DNA of 64,000 nt from Nocardioides sp. GTDB taxonomy: Bacteria > Actinomycetota > Actinomycetes > Propionibacteriales > Nocardioidaceae. The stretch spans positions 72,584-136,583 of the forward strand of contig JACJWV010000016.1 in assembly GCA_020636915.1 (NCBI GenBank), given 5' to 3'. How positions within the stretch are numbered: the stretch's first letter is position 1; each line of letters opens with the position of its first letter. Shown here one piece after another: positions 49,262-56,639 of this stretch. The position numbers were made by a program, and so were the translations under genes. Below the pieces are notes generated by a model. That model was given only the letters and a program-made list of their open reading frames with translations. It did no database searches and was not told where the DNA came from.

Positions 49262-50448
49262 GGGAGCGGGTCGAGCCCGTGGAGGGGGAAGATCTCCGTC
49301 CGGGTGGCGTGGATGGCGCGATCCAGCCAGGTGTCCGGGTCGTAGCCCTCGCTCCAGTCCCGGAACGCGGGCGTGCGCCCGTCGGTCATCCGGTGCGGCG
49401 CCACGCGACCCAGCGAGGTCCGGACGTGCTCGCGCCAACCTCCCGGGGTGTCGGTGTCCGGGTCGAGCGGGTGACCGCCGGCGATGGCGAGCAGGTGGGT
49501 CCACGCCCGCGGTACCACCTCGACCAGGGCGTAGCCGCCACCCCCGGTCGCGACCCACTTGCCCTCGCAGACCTCGTGCGCGAGGTCGTGGAGCGCCAGG
49601 TAGGCGGCCCGCTGCCCGTCGACGGTGAGCATCAGGTGGGCCAGGGGGTCCTCGACGTGGGAGTCGCAGCCGTGCTGGGTGACCAGGACGTCCGGGCGGA
49701 ACTCGCGCACGAGCGGGGGTACGACGGCGTGGAAGGCGCGCAGCCACCCGCCGTCCCCGGTGCCGGGCGGGAGGGCGACGTTCACCGCCGATCCCTCGGC
49801 GTCCGGGCCGCCGAGGTCCCGGGGGAAGCCGGTGCCGGGGAAGAGCATCTGGCCCGTCTCGTGCAGCGAGATCGTGAGCACCCGGGGGTCGTTCCAGAAG
49901 ATCCGCTCGACGCCGTCCCCGTGGTGGACGTCGACGTCGACGTAGGCGATCCGCTGGGCGCCCTGGTCGAGCAGGTGCTGGATGCCGATCGCGATGTCGT
50001 TGTAGATGCAGAAGCCGCTGGCGCGGTCGCGCATCGCGTGGTGGAGCCCGCCGGTGATGTTGACCGAGTGCAGCGAGTCCCCCGACCACACCTGCCGGAA
50101 CGCCTCCACGCTCGCGCCGACGATGTGGGCGGCGGCCTGGTGCATCCCGGGGAAGACCGGGTTGTCGTCGGTGCCGAGCCCGCGACGCTCGAAGTAGGAG
50201 CCCGGGGTCGAGCCCGCCTTGACGACCGCGTCGATCAGGCCGGGATCGTGCACGGTGGCGATCACATCGTCGCTGGCGATCGGGGCCGCGACCCGGAGCA
50301 GGCGCCCGCCCCCCACGACGCCCAGCTCCTCCGCCAGGCGCATGGTCAGGTCGACCCGCACCGGCGACATCGGGTGCGCCGGACCGAAGTCGTACTCGGT
50401 GAGGCTGGGGTCGAAGACCACCGTGGCCGGTCCGTCGCACGTGGTCAT
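49258..50448 (-). CDS. acuC: Acetoin utilization protein AcuC / histone-deacetylase family hydrolase
   Basis: Zn-dependent deacetylase of the class I HDAC superfamily, 396 residues. Active-site elements: the His pair in ITGGLHHAMRD, metal ligands in YVDVDVHHGDG, and QHGCDSHVEDPLAH. In Bacillus, AcuC deacetylates acetyl-CoA synthetase; the same kind of role is likely but not shown here. ATG 50448 lies 6 nt after a TACCGT box. The promoter is divergent from and nearly touching the trpS leader promoter. Confidence 0.9.
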   Translation of the reverse strand: MTTCDGPATVVFDPSLTEYDFGPAHPMSPVRVDLTMRLAEELGVVGGGRLLRVAAPIASDDVIATVHDPGLIDAVVKAGSTPGSYFERRGLGTDDNPVFPGMHQAAAHIVGASVEAFRQVWSGDSLHSVNITGGLHHAMRDRASGFCIYNDIAIGIQHLLDQGAQRIAYVDVDVHHGDGVERIFWNDPRVLTISLHETGQMLFPGTGFPRDLGGPDAEGSAVNVALPPGTGDGGWLRAFHAVVPPLVREFRPDVLVTQHGCDSHVEDPLAHLMLTVDGQRAAYLALHDLAHEVCEGKWVATGGGGYALVEVVPRAWTHLLAIAGGHPLDPDTDTPGGWREHVRTSLGRVAPHRMTDGRTPAFRDWSEGYDPDTWLDRAIHATRTEIFPLHGLDPLP

Positions 50449-50454
50449 GTCGCG

Positions 50455-50460
50455 ACGGTA
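50455..50460 (-). promoter_or_regulatory. -10 box for acuC
   Basis: TACCGT on the minus strand, 6-nt spacer to ATG 50448. Five bp from the divergent TAGTCT box of trpS, so the two promoters may interfere. Confidence 0.55.
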
Positions 50461-50464
50461 TCGC

Positions 50465-50470
50465 TAGTCT
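50465..50470 (+). promoter_or_regulatory. -10 box for the trpS leader
   Basis: TAGTCT, 6-nt spacer, then the GTG of the leader peptide. The transcript would begin at or next to that GTG. Confidence 0.6.
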
Positions 50471-50476
50471 GGACGC

Positions 50477-50512
50477 GTGCTGACGCGTTCCATGGACTGG
50501 TGGCCCGCCTGA
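50477..50512 (+). CDS. trp leader peptide (11 residues, tandem Trp)
   Basis: Reads MLTRSMDWWPA then stop, starting with GTG at 50477. Two adjacent Trp codons lie at 50498-50503, immediately before the first hairpin strand. Ribosome stalling there would report a shortage of charged tRNA-Trp. No other role is likely for a peptide this short. The start has no ribosome-binding site but does have a leaderless promoter. Confidence 0.8.
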   Translation: MLTRSMDWWPA

Positions 50513-50573
50513 GGGCGGACCACCTCGTCGACGCGCACGCACGACACCCACACGGCCGCCCACGGGCGGCCGT
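50504..50573 (+). terminator. trpS transcription attenuator
   Basis: Four strands: 1 CCCGCC (50504-50509), 2 GGGCGG (50513-50518), 3 CCGCCC (50556-50561), 4 GGGCGGCC (50564-50571). Strand 2 can pair with 1 or 3; strands 3 and 4 form a perfect 10-bp terminator stem (50552-50561 / 50564-50573). No strong U-tract follows. The layout is that of ribosome-mediated attenuation. Confidence 0.75.
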
Positions 50574-50658
50574 TCTGCATCCCGGACACGTCCTCCCGCG
50601 GGCTCCCACCAGCCCCACCACAGGCCTCACCACGGGGCCCCACCACCGGGAGGAACCC

Positions 50659-51615
50659 ATGGAGCGCACGCTCTCGCTGCTCACCCCGAGCGGCCGACTC
50701 ACCCTCGGCAACCTGCTGGGCGCCCTGCGCCCGATGGCGGCCGGCCAGGACGCGACCGACGGCTTCTACGGCATCGCCGACCTGCACGCGATGACGACCC
50801 CCCACGACCCCGGGAGACTGCGGGCGCTCGTGCTCGAGACGGCGACCCTGATGCTCGCGGCCGGGCTCGACCGGTCCACGCTGTTCGTGCAGAGCCGGGT
50901 CCCGGCGCACGCCCAGCTCGCCTACCTGCTCGAGTGCACGGCCACCACCGGCGAGCTCAACCGGATGATCCAGTTCAAGGAGAAGGGACGCGACCAGCCC
51001 ACGACCCGGGCCGCCCTGTTCACCTACCCGGCGCTGATGGCGGCCGACATCCTGCTCTACGGACCGCGGCGGGTGCCGGTCGGCGCCGACCAGCGCCAGC
51101 ACGTCGAGCTCACCCGCGACCTCGCCCTCCGCTTCAACCGCCTCTACGGACCGGTCTTCACGGTCCCCGAGATCACGGTCCCGGCGGCCGGCGCGCGGGT
51201 GATGCGGTTCGACGACCCCACCCGCAAGATGGGCAAGTCCGACGCGGACGCAGCCGGGGTCGTCCTGCTGCTCGACCCGCCCGACGTCGTCCGCCGGAAG
51301 GTGGCTCGGGCTGTCACCGACTCCGACACCGGGCCCGACGCGGTGCGCGCCGACCCGGCCAAGCCCGGGGTGACCAACCTCCTCGACGTCCTGGCCGCCT
51401 GCGGCGGGTCGGCCGAGGGACTGACGACGTACGGGGCGCTCAAGCGGTGCGTCACCGACGCGGTGGTGGCCCAGCTGGCGCCGCTCCAGGAGCGGTACGC
51501 CGAGCTGGCGGCCGACCCCGCCCACGTCTCGTCGGTCTTCGCCGCGGGCGCGGAGCGGTGCCGCGAGGTGACCACGCCCGTGCTCGAGGCGGCCCAGGCC
51601 GCGATGGGCCTGTGA
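50659..51615 (+). CDS. trpS: Tryptophanyl-tRNA synthetase
   Basis: Class I aminoacyl-tRNA synthetase charging tRNA-Trp. 318 residues. HIGH-like motif is TPSGRLTLGN; KMSKS appears as KMGKS at residues 190-194. FTYPALMAADILLY and VPVGADQRQHVELTRDLA are family hallmarks. By hand alignment, residue 9 is Thr where the Geobacillus enzyme has Gln near the active site. Attenuator control and synteny resemble the inducible, indolmycin-resistant TrpRS1 of Streptomyces coelicolor; resistance here is only inference. ATG 50659 with GGGAGGA upstream. Confidence 0.95.
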   Translation: MERTLSLLTPSGRLTLGNLLGALRPMAAGQDATDGFYGIADLHAMTTPHDPGRLRALVLETATLMLAAGLDRSTLFVQSRVPAHAQLAYLLECTATTGELNRMIQFKEKGRDQPTTRAALFTYPALMAADILLYGPRRVPVGADQRQHVELTRDLALRFNRLYGPVFTVPEITVPAAGARVMRFDDPTRKMGKSDADAAGVVLLLDPPDVVRRKVARAVTDSDTGPDAVRADPAKPGVTNLLDVLAACGGSAEGLTTYGALKRCVTDAVVAQLAPLQERYAELAADPAHVSSVFAAGAERCREVTTPVLEAAQAAMGL

Positions 51616-51642
51616 CCGCAACAGGGCCCATGGTCAGCACTC

Positions 51643-51697
51643 TTGAACATGTTCAAAAAGAGGGATACCGTTGCACACATCTTTTGAACACGTTCAA
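51643..51697 (+). promoter_or_regulatory. Promoter with two palindromic operators (TetR operon)
   Basis: TTGAACATGTTCAA (51643-51656) and TTGAACACGTTCAA (51684-51697) are perfect or near-perfect palindromes 41 bp apart. The first overlaps a -35 (TTGAAC) placed 17 bp from a -10 (TACCGT, 51666-51671); the second covers the start region. This is a strong repressor layout; the TetR gene downstream is the likely binder. Confidence 0.7.
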
Positions 51698-51712
51698 GAA
51701 AGCGAGATCGCC

Positions 51713-52129
51713 GTGACCTGGACCGTCGGCACCTACGTCCTCTACCTGCTCGTCACCGTCCCCCTGACCGTCTGGGTGGCGACCACCCTCTCCCGCAACG
51801 GCCGGGTCTTCCTCGAGGACGTCTTCGCCGGCGACGAGCGGCTCGCCCACGCCGTCAACCGGCTGCTCGTCGTCGGCTTCTACCTGCTCAACCTGGGCTT
51901 CGTGATGCTCTTCCTGCGCGTCACGAGCCCGGTCGGCGACCTGCGCGACATGTTCGAGACGCTCAGCGTGAAGATCGGCGTCGTCATGCTGACGCTCGGG
52001 GCCCTGCACTTCTTCAACGTCTACGTCTTCAACGCGATCCGGCGCCGCAGCCGCCTGGAGCGGACGAGGATCGCGCCGCTGCCGCCGCAGGGCTTCCTCC
52101 CGCCGCAGCCGCCGGCGTACCCGGCCTGA
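51713..52129 (+). CDS. Small multi-helix membrane protein
   Basis: 138 residues, not assigned to a named family. Three hydrophobic segments: TYVLYLLVTVPLTVWVATTL, LLVVGFYLLNLGFVMLFL and IGVVMLTLGALHFFNVYVF. A basic stretch (RRRSRLERTR) and a Pro-rich tail (LPPQGFLPPQPPAYP) end the protein. First gene behind the double-operator promoter and 11 bp before the DUF393 gene. GTG 51713 chosen because upstream starts fall inside the second operator. Confidence 0.75.
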   Translation: MTWTVGTYVLYLLVTVPLTVWVATTLSRNGRVFLEDVFAGDERLAHAVNRLLVVGFYLLNLGFVMLFLRVTSPVGDLRDMFETLSVKIGVVMLTLGALHFFNVYVFNAIRRRSRLERTRIAPLPPQGFLPPQPPAYPA

Positions 52130-52140
52130 GGACGGCGAGG

Positions 52141-52578
52141 GTGAACCCGTCGACGCGCGGCGCGGAGACGACCGCCCTCACGGTGCTGACCGATGCCGAC
52201 TGCCCCCTGTGCCGCTCCTTCGCGGCCTGGCTCGGGCAGCAGGCGCTGCTCGTGCCGCTGGAGGTCCTGCCCGCGGGGTCGGCCGAGGCGCGGCGCCGCT
52301 ATCCGGCGCTCGACCACGGCCGCACCCTCGAGGAGGTCACCGTCGTCGGCGCCGACGGGGCGGTGTGGACCCAGGAGCGCGCCTGGGTGATGTGCCTGTG
52401 GGCCACCCGCGCGCACCGCGGCCTGGCCGAGCGGCTGGCCACCCCGCGGCTGCTGCCGCTGGCCCGCGGGGCGGCGTACGGCGCGGCCGGGCTGCGCCAC
52501 CTGCTCGGCTCCGGACCGACCGTGGGGGGTGACTACGCTGACCGCTGTGCCGGAACCTGTGCGCTCCCCCAAGGCTGA
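52141..52578 (+). CDS. DUF393-type thiol-disulfide protein
   Basis: 145 residues. TDADCPLCRSFAAWL at the N-terminus is the DxxCxxC motif of the DUF393 family, thioredoxin-like with a putative redox CxxC. Likely a disulfide reductase in the cytoplasm. Second gene of the TetR-linked cluster; it overlaps the beginning of the TetR gene. GTG 52141. Confidence 0.85.
   Translation: MNPSTRGAETTALTVLTDADCPLCRSFAAWLGQQALLVPLEVLPAGSAEARRRYPALDHGRTLEEVTVVGADGAVWTQERAWVMCLWATRAHRGLAERLATPRLLPLARGAAYGAAGLRHLLGSGPTVGGDYADRCAGTCALPQG
52534..52539 (+). promoter_or_regulatory. Internal -10 box for the TetR gene
   Basis: TACGCT, 7-nt spacer, GTG 52547. It would give the repressor its own leaderless transcript from inside the DUF393 gene. 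Confidence 0.45.
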
Positions 52579-53224
52579 GCACACCCGCCGCACCATCGTG
52601 GACGCGGCGACGCGCCTGTTCCGGGAGTCCGGCTACGGGCGCACGACGATGCGCGCGATCGCCGCCGAGGCCGGGGTCTCGCTCGGGAACGCCTACTACT
52701 ACTTCGGCTCCAAGGAGCACCTGGTCCAGGCGTTCTACGACCAGCTCCAGGCCGAGCACGCGGCGGCCGCCGAGCGGGTCCTGGCGGGCGACGAGAAGTT
52801 CGACCGGCGCCTGCGCGGGGTGCTGCTGGCCTGGCTCGACGTGGCGCGGCCGCACCACGAGTTCGCCGGGCAGTTCTTCCGCAACGCGGCCGACCCGCAC
52901 AGCCCGCTCTCGCCGTTCAGCCCGGAGTCCGCGCCGGCCCGCGACGCGAGCATCGCGCTCTTCGCCCGGGTCCTCGAGGGCTCCGACGCCAAGCCCCTCC
53001 CGGCGCTGCGCGGCGAGCTCCCCCAGCTGCTCTGGCTGCTCCAGATGGGCGTGGTGCTCTTCTGGGTGTACGACGACAGCCCCGGCCAGCAGCGCAGCCG
53101 CGAGCTCGTGACCCGGTCGGTGCCGGTCGTCGACCGCCTGGTGCGGCTGTCCCGCCTGCCGGTCATCCGCGGCGTCGTCGACGACGTCCTCGGGCTGCTC
53201 CGCGCGATCCGGTCGCCGTCGTGA
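52547..53224 (+). CDS. TetR family transcriptional regulator
   Basis: 225 residues. N-terminal HTH: HTRRTIVDAATRLFRESGY, then MRAIAAEAGVSLGNAYYYFG and SKEHLVQAFY; an all-helical ligand domain follows. GTG 52547 has a leaderless promoter; GTG 52529 is an in-frame alternative coupled to DUF393 translation. It lies in the operon controlled by the two TTGAAC palindromes, so autoregulation is likely. Ligand unknown. Confidence 0.9.
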   Translation: MPEPVRSPKAEHTRRTIVDAATRLFRESGYGRTTMRAIAAEAGVSLGNAYYYFGSKEHLVQAFYDQLQAEHAAAAERVLAGDEKFDRRLRGVLLAWLDVARPHHEFAGQFFRNAADPHSPLSPFSPESAPARDASIALFARVLEGSDAKPLPALRGELPQLLWLLQMGVVLFWVYDDSPGQQRSRELVTRSVPVVDRLVRLSRLPVIRGVVDDVLGLLRAIRSPS

Positions 53225-53574
53225 CCCGAGCCGTGGGTCGGGTGCTGGCCGCGGCCTACGTCGCGACGGTCGCCGGCCTCACCGCGGCGGCCTTCTCGAG
53301 CCACGACGTGCTGCCCTGGGCCGAGGTGGCGGTCGGCGTCCTCACCCTCCCCGCGGTGCTCCCCGCGTTGCCGGTCGTCTACGTGCTCGGTGCGTTCGCG
53401 TGGACCTTCTCGGACAGCCCGGCGAGCGGGACCGCGTCGTCGGCCGGCGCCGCGACCGCACCGCCGCCGGTCTGGCCGGTCGCGCTGACCTTCACCGCGT
53501 CGATGACCCTGGTCGCGATCGCCAACGTGGCGCTGATCGGGCTGCTGCTCAGGCGCGCTCGGCGAGCTCCTTGA
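53221..53574 (+). CDS. Hypothetical membrane protein
   Basis: 117 residues, unassigned. Hydrophobic segments VLAAAYVATVAGLTAAAF, LTLPAVLPALPVVYVLGAFA and LTFTASMTLVAIANVALIGL; an Ala/Ser/Pro loop between. GTG 53221 overlaps the TetR stop as GTGA, so it belongs to the same transcript. Its 3' end overlaps the convergent SRPBCC gene by 26 bp. Confidence 0.7.
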   Translation: MTRAVGRVLAAAYVATVAGLTAAAFSSHDVLPWAEVAVGVLTLPAVLPALPVVYVLGAFAWTFSDSPASGTASSAGAATAPPPVWPVALTFTASMTLVAIANVALIGLLLRRARRAP

Positions 53575-54073
53575 GGTTGAGGAGCTGGCGACGCATCATC
53601 ACCAGGTCGCCCCAGGCGAGCACCCGGGACCACGCCCAGGCGATCGGCCCCCGCTGGCTGGTCGTGATCCGGCAGACCAGGCGGGAGCCGGCGCCGGACG
53701 GCTCGACGGCGTAGGTGACCGCGGTCCGGCCGAGGACCCTCGGGATCGTGACGCCCGTCCACTGGTGGCCGGGCTCGACGTCGGTCACGCGGAAGACCTG
53801 CAGGCGCTGGCCCACCTCCACGTGGTCGGCGCCCGCCACCAGGTGCCGCGGCGAGGGGCGACCGCGGTTGTCGATCCAGTCGTAGGAGTACGGCGCGACC
53901 GCGATCTGGCACACCGCGCGCCACACCCGGGCCCGGGACGCGTCGACGTCGACGGCCCGGGTCATCCGCAGCACCGGGCCGCGGACCAGCTCCTCCGCGC
54001 GGTCGTCGGCCGGGTAGCGGCGGGCCAGCTCGGCCGGGGTGCAACCCCAGGCGAGCGGGAGGAGGCCGGCCAC
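53549..54073 (-). CDS. SRPBCC-fold hypothetical protein
   Basis: 174 residues. The region RAVDVDASRARVWRAVCQIA to VCRITTSQRGP has the pattern of polyketide-cyclase/SRPBCC ligand-binding folds (helix-grip), and the PAELARRYPADDR start is typical of a group of actinobacterial homologues. Could bind a hydrophobic ligand; no catalytic motif can be named. Convergent with the TetR cluster and 13 bp downstream of proC. Start GTG 54073. Confidence 0.75.
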   Translation of the reverse strand: MAGLLPLAWGCTPAELARRYPADDRAEELVRGPVLRMTRAVDVDASRARVWRAVCQIAVAPYSYDWIDNRGRPSPRHLVAGADHVEVGQRLQVFRVTDVEPGHQWTGVTIPRVLGRTAVTYAVEPSGAGSRLVCRITTSQRGPIAWAWSRVLAWGDLVMMRRQLLNLKELAERA

Positions 54074-54086
54074 GGCTGTGCCCTCC

Positions 54087-54890
54087 TCAGTCGCCCTCGG
54101 CGAGCGCGCGGGACCGGTCGCGCGCGGCCTCCATCGCGGCGAGGAACGCGGCCCGGACCTTGTGGACCTCGAGCTCGCGCAGGGCGGCCGCCGTGGTGCC
54201 GGCGGGCGACGTCACCTGCTCGCGCAGGACCACCGGGTGGGTGCCGGTCTCGCGCAGCATCTTGGCGGAGCCGACGACGGTCTGGAGCACCAGCTCGGTC
54301 GAGGTGGCGCGCGGCAGGCCGAGGTGGACGCCGGCCTCGATCATCGACTCGACCACGTAGAAGATGTAGGCCGGACCCGAGCCGGAGATCGCGGTGACCG
54401 CGTCCTGCTGGCGCTCGGGGATGCGCAGCACCCGGCCGACCGACGCCATGAGCGACTCGGCCTCGGCGAGGTGCTCCTCGGAGCAGTGCGAGCCCGGCGA
54501 GATGGCGGCCATGCCCTCGTCGACGAGCGCGGGGGTGTTGGGCATGACCCGGACGACGGCGACGCCCTCGGGCACCCGCGACTCGATGAACGCGGTGGTG
54601 ATGCCGGCGGCGAGGGACACGACGAGCTGACCGGCCCGCAGCTCGCCGGCGATCTCGTCAAGGAGGTCGCCCATGTCCTGCGGCTTGACGACGAGCGCCA
54701 GGGTGTCGGCCTTGCGAGCCGCCTCGGCGTTGCCGACCACCGCGACGCCGTACCGCTCCTCGAGCTCACGGGCGCGGTCGGCGCGCTTCTCCCCGACCAG
54801 GAGGTTGTCGACCCGCCGGCCGGCGCGCACCAGCCCGGAGAGCAGGGTCTCCCCCATCACCCCGGCGCCGAGGATCGCGGTCTGGGCCAT
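54087..54890 (-). CDS. proC: Pyrroline-5-carboxylate reductase
   Basis: Last step of proline synthesis: reduces P5C with NADPH. 267 residues. Rossmann motif ILGAGVMGETLLSGLV, then VKPQDMGDLL, VVRVMPNTPALVDEG, ISGSGPAYIFY and SPAGTTAAALREL. It follows the proline dehydrogenase gene by 20 bp, so the two opposite reactions are probably on one transcript. ATG 54890. Confidence 0.95.
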   Translation of the reverse strand: MAQTAILGAGVMGETLLSGLVRAGRRVDNLLVGEKRADRARELEERYGVAVVGNAEAARKADTLALVVKPQDMGDLLDEIAGELRAGQLVVSLAAGITTAFIESRVPEGVAVVRVMPNTPALVDEGMAAISPGSHCSEEHLAEAESLMASVGRVLRIPERQQDAVTAISGSGPAYIFYVVESMIEAGVHLGLPRATSTELVLQTVVGSAKMLRETGTHPVVLREQVTSPAGTTAAALRELEVHKVRAAFLAAMEAARDRSRALAEGD

Positions 54891-54910
54891 GCGTGCCTCC
54901 GTTCGGTCGG

Positions 54911-55846
54911 CTAGCTCTTGGAGATCAGGGACCGCAGGAAGAATGTCAGGTTCTGCGGACGCTCCGCGAGCCTTCTCATCAGGTAGCCGTACCACTCGTG
55001 GCCGTAGGGCACGTAGACGCGCATCGTCTCGCCCTCGGCGACCAGCCGGCGCTGCTCCTCGGGCCGGATGCCGTAGAGCATCTGGAACTCGTAGGAGCCC
55101 TGGGCCCGCCCGTGGCGACTGGCCAAGGAGGAGGCGATCTCGACCATCCGCGGGTCGTGGGTGGCGATCATGGGGTAGCCCTCGCCGGCGAGCAGGACCT
55201 TGAGGCAGCGCACGTAGGACCTGTCGATCTCCAGCGCGTCCTGGAACGCCACCGCCTCGGGCTCGAGGTAGGCGCCCTTGCACAGCCGGACCCGCGAGCC
55301 CTCGTGCGCGAGCGCGCGGCAGTCGGACTCGGTGCGGCGCAGGGCCGCCTGCAGGACGGCCCCGGTCTCGGGGAAGTCCTTGCGCAGCTCGCGCAGGATC
55401 GCCAGCGTCGAGTCGGTCGTCGTGTGGTCCTCCATGTCGAGGGTGACCGTGGTGCCGGCGTTGCGGGCGGCCCGGCAGATGGTGCGGGCGTTCTCGAGCG
55501 CGATCTTGTGGCCGTTGTCCGGAAGGAACTGACCGATCGCGCTGAGCTTCACCGACACCTCGGCGTTGCGGGTCAGGCCCTGCGCCGAGAGCTGGCCGAG
55601 CACCTCGAGGTAGGCGGTCACCGTCGCGTCGGCCTGCTCCGCGTCCAGCGTGTCCTCACCGAGGAAGTCCAGGGTCACCCGGAGCCCGTCGTCGACGAGC
55701 GCGGCGGTCGCGTCGACGGCCGACGCGGTGGTCTCGCCGGGCACGTAGCTGCGGACGATGCCGGCGGACACGGGCATGGTGCTCACCATCTTCTTGACCG
55801 CGGCGCTGCGGGCGAGAAGGAGGAGCGGCTGACGGAGGAGCGACAT
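54911..55846 (-). CDS. Proline dehydrogenase
   Basis: FAD-dependent oxidation of proline to P5C, feeding electrons to the quinone pool. 311 residues, the monofunctional form. Barrel motifs: EVSVKLSAIGQFL, VTLDMEDHTTTDSTLAIL, RVRLCKGAYLEP, PMIATHDPRMVE, YEFQMLYGIRPEEQRRL and the C-terminal RVYVPYGHEWYGYLMRRL (helix 8). ATG 55846 lies 7 nt after a TAGCCT box; upstream in-frame starts lie beyond the promoter. Confidence 0.94.
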   Translation of the reverse strand: MSLLRQPLLLLARSAAVKKMVSTMPVSAGIVRSYVPGETTASAVDATAALVDDGLRVTLDFLGEDTLDAEQADATVTAYLEVLGQLSAQGLTRNAEVSVKLSAIGQFLPDNGHKIALENARTICRAARNAGTTVTLDMEDHTTTDSTLAILRELRKDFPETGAVLQAALRRTESDCRALAHEGSRVRLCKGAYLEPEAVAFQDALEIDRSYVRCLKVLLAGEGYPMIATHDPRMVEIASSLASRHGRAQGSYEFQMLYGIRPEEQRRLVAEGETMRVYVPYGHEWYGYLMRRLAERPQNLTFFLRSLISKS

Positions 55847-55853
55847 GGTCCTC

Positions 55854-55859
55854 AGGCTA
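55854..55859 (-). promoter_or_regulatory. -10 box for proline dehydrogenase
   Basis: TAGCCT on the minus strand, 7-nt spacer, ATG 55846. Leaderless pattern; it would transcribe proline dehydrogenase and proC. Confidence 0.5.
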
Positions 55860-55901
55860 CGACCTCGGTCTCGCTCCGTCCGATTCGAGGAGGCCCACAT
55901 G

Positions 55902-56639
55902 TCAGTCGGTACGACGGCGCAGGGTCGCCGCCCCGAGGGCCAGGCCGCCCACGGCGAACGCGGCCACCACGGCGACGTCCTGCCACACCTGGCCGGTGCT
56001 GGTCGAGGTGGTCAGGTGCTGCATCGCGTCGACGGCGTACGAGAGCGGCAGCACGTCGCTGATCGCCTCCAGGAACGGCGGCATGGCGTCGCGCGGCACG
56101 AGCAGCCCGCACAGGAGCAGCTGCGGGATGATGATCGCCGGCATGAACTGCACGGCCTGGAACTCGGTCTGCGCGAAGGCCGAGACGAACAGCCCCAGCG
56201 CGCTGCCGAGGATCGCGTCGACGACGGCGACGACCGTCAGCAGCCAGAGCGGCCCGACCACGTCGAGGCCGAGCAGGCCGACGCTGACACCGACCGCGAG
56301 GACCGACTGCACCGCGGCGACCAGACCGAAGGCGATCGCGTAGCCGACGAGGAAGTCGAGCTTGCCCATCGGCATCGCGAGCAGCCGCTCGAGGGTGCCG
56401 CTGGAGCGCTCGCGCAGGGTCGTCACGCTGGTCACCAGGAACATCACGATCACGGGGAAGATGGCCAGCAGCGCCGGGCCGATGCTGTCGAAGAGCATCG
56501 GGTTGGCGTCCTCGTAGATCCACCAGAGCAGCGAGATCAGCACGCAGGGCAGCACCAGCAGCATGGCCATGGTGCGCTTGTCGCGGCGCAGCTGGATGAG
56601 GACGCGGTGGGCGACGGCGAGGGTGATGCGGAGGTTCAT
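55902..56639 (-). CDS. ABC-2 type transporter permease
   Basis: Membrane component of an exporter, 245 residues, six helices: MAMLLVLPCVLISLLWWIY, IFPVIVMFLVTSVTTLRE, then four more ending in VAVVAAFAVGGLALGAATL. ERSSGTLERLLAMPMGKLD is the typical ABC-2 cytoplasmic loop. Pairs with the ATP-binding gene just upstream. Substrate unknown; drug or lipid export is common for the type. ATG 56639 overlaps the ATPase stop (ATGA). Confidence 0.9.
   Translation of the reverse strand: MNLRITLAVAHRVLIQLRRDKRTMAMLLVLPCVLISLLWWIYEDANPMLFDSIGPALLAIFPVIVMFLVTSVTTLRERSSGTLERLLAMPMGKLDFLVGYAIAFGLVAAVQSVLAVGVSVGLLGLDVVGPLWLLTVVAVVDAILGSALGLFVSAFAQTEFQAVQFMPAIIIPQLLLCGLLVPRDAMPPFLEAISDVLPLSYAVDAMQHLTTSTSTGQVWQDVAVVAAFAVGGLALGAATLRRRTD

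Noticed and set aside
50477..50658. T-box riboswitch upstream of trpS
   Set aside because: No T-box sequence or specifier-loop layout; the tandem-Trp reading frame and alternative hairpins explain the region better.
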